Positions 4,974 to 5,495 of a stretch of DNA of 5,495 bases are shown here, piece after piece. How positions within the stretch are numbered: the first letter of the stretch is position 1; the number at the start of each line of letters is the position of its first letter. The stretch is from assembly GCA_964457585.1 (NCBI GenBank), contig CAYWFU010000120.1:1-5495 (forward strand), written 5' to 3'. The stretch is from CAYWFU01 sp964457585 (lineage in GTDB: Bacteria; JACRDZ01). The notes under the pieces were generated by a model. It did no database searches and had not been told where the DNA came from. It saw nothing but the letters and a program-made list of their open reading frames with translations. A program made the translations under genes and the position numbers.

Positions 4974-5071
4974 TTTATCTGGAAGTGCCAAGAATACCCT
5001 GCAGTTTACTGCAGGGTATTCTTGGCACAAATATAAATAATAAAATATTCCTATCAGAGACAGAAGATACC
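4974..5071 (+). repeat. 98 bp dispersed repeat, copy 2, with a perfect 20-bp hairpin
   Basis: It aligns end to end with 3121-3218. Its centre is a perfect palindrome: a 20-bp stem (4985-5004 with 5009-5028) around a TTTA loop. Where copy 1 goes on into the CTCGCAGC hairpin, this copy switches to unrelated sequence at about 5072-5075, probably the left end of the insertion sequence that follows. It starts 5 bases after the 131 bp MITE. Confidence 0.82.
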
Positions 5072-5195
5072 CTGTGGCTCTCAGACTGGGTCAAATCAAT
5101 TTTGGAATTTTTTTAAAAAACGATATTAAAAAGTAGCTATGAAAGCCGATAATACTATATAATAACAGGAATAAGAAAATCAGTGGAGGCTTGAA

Positions 5196-5468
5196 ATGGC
5201 ATATATAGTAGGCGATAGAAATCAGATAGCGCTTTTACCAGCAGCAGTAGAAGATTACATAAGCAAAGATGATCCAGTAAGAGTATACGATGCATTTATA
5301 GAATCGCTGGATTTCAACAAATTAGGAATAGCAATAGAACCATATAAAAGTGGCGCTCATGAATATTATCCCAAGACGATTTTAAAAATATTAGTGTATG
5401 GATATTCATATGGGATAAGAAGTTCAAGAAAATTAGAACGCTGTCCCGTCTCACATTATTTTAACTAA
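5196..5468 (+). pseudogene. Truncated IS1182-like transposase, N-terminal fragment
   Basis: The first 82 residues match the N-terminal domain (DUF772 type) of IS1182/IS5-like transposases: an opening GDRNQIALLP (6-15), then DPVRVYDAFIESLDF (26-40), a Y-P-K-T-ILKILVYGY segment (58-70) and RSSRKLER (75-82). Family members continue for several hundred residues into a DDE catalytic domain, which is absent. After codon 82 (5439-5441) the frame reads eight unrelated residues and stops, so no active enzyme can be made. GGAGG (5185-5189) lies 6 bases before the ATG, which supports the start. The left end of the original element may lie near 5072-5075, where the 98 bp repeat is cut off. The precise IS family cannot be fixed from this fragment. 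Confidence 0.85.
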
Positions 5469-5495
5469 AAATTTCAAATTAAATTGAATATTAAA
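5442..5495. other. Foreign sequence after the transposase breakpoint
   Basis: From about 5442, TGTCCCGTCTCACATT replaces the expected transposase sequence and continues as AT-rich DNA to the window end. It may be the terminus of another inserted element or a deletion junction. Too little is visible to decide. Confidence 0.4.

Larger units (their letters stand above)
4705..5195. other. Repeat-filled spacer between the roadblock operon and a transposase remnant
   Basis: No gene is visible. It contains an 8-bp tandem array (4714-4745), an inverted GTAGTTG hairpin (4800-4821), a further lone GTAGTTG (4833-4839), a 131 bp MITE (4839-4969), a second copy of the 98 bp repeat (4974-5071) and AT-rich DNA leading to the transposase start. 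4746-4799 shows nothing recognisable. Confidence 0.75.

Noticed and set aside
4985..5028. Terminator of the roadblock operon
   Set aside because: The perfect hairpin is about 280 bases past the stop codon and lacks a T tract on either strand. It belongs to a dispersed repeat, though incidental termination is possible.
5148..5163. Promoter of the transposase remnant (GATAAT, TATAAT)
   Set aside because: Good -10-like hexamers exist but neither has an acceptable -35 at the right distance, and such hexamers are expected by chance in AT-rich DNA.

Overview
The window is AT-rich bacterial DNA with gene-dense blocks separated by repeat-packed spacers. MutL carries the metal-dependent endonuclease motifs that E. 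coli-type MutL lacks, so a gammaproteobacterium with Dam-directed repair is unlikely. Together with roadblock/LC7 proteins and many short palindromic and CACAGAG-type repeats, this suggests an uncultured, repeat-rich, low-GC bacterium. I cannot name the phylum from the sequence.

Layout. 1-616 has no gene and is a mosaic of repeats: CACAGAG-type boxes, invaded side by side by two palindromic MITE-like elements (84-300 and 313-445), each flanked by a 9-10 bp direct duplication of the same target. On the minus strand, 3002-617 holds a two-gene unit, mutL followed 10 bp later by a thiamine pyrophosphokinase gene (thiN). A 463 bp divergent spacer (3003-3465) holds a second CACAGAG island, one copy of a 98 bp dispersed repeat, and a near-consensus sigma70 promoter (3412-3440). 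This promoter drives a plus-strand three-gene operon: a 155-residue cysteine-rich protein of unknown function, then two diverged roadblock/LC7 proteins, at 3466-4704.

The spacer 4705-5195 is again repeats: an 8-bp tandem array directly after the last stop codon, a GTAGTTG-headed hairpin, a 131 bp MITE with perfect 15-bp terminal inverted repeats, and the second copy of the 98 bp repeat. The window ends in the N-terminal part of an IS1182-like transposase. It keeps about 82 native residues and then runs into unrelated sequence.

How the genes relate. MutL (mismatch repair) and ThiN (thiamine diphosphate synthesis) are housekeeping genes with no evident functional link beyond co-transcription. 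The cysteine-rich protein and the roadblock pair look like one functional unit, probably a small regulatory or scaffolding complex. No partner small GTPase of the MglA type is visible here. The most unusual content is the layered repeat structure, including a three-copy family of 22-nt hairpins whose stems differ but stay complementary.
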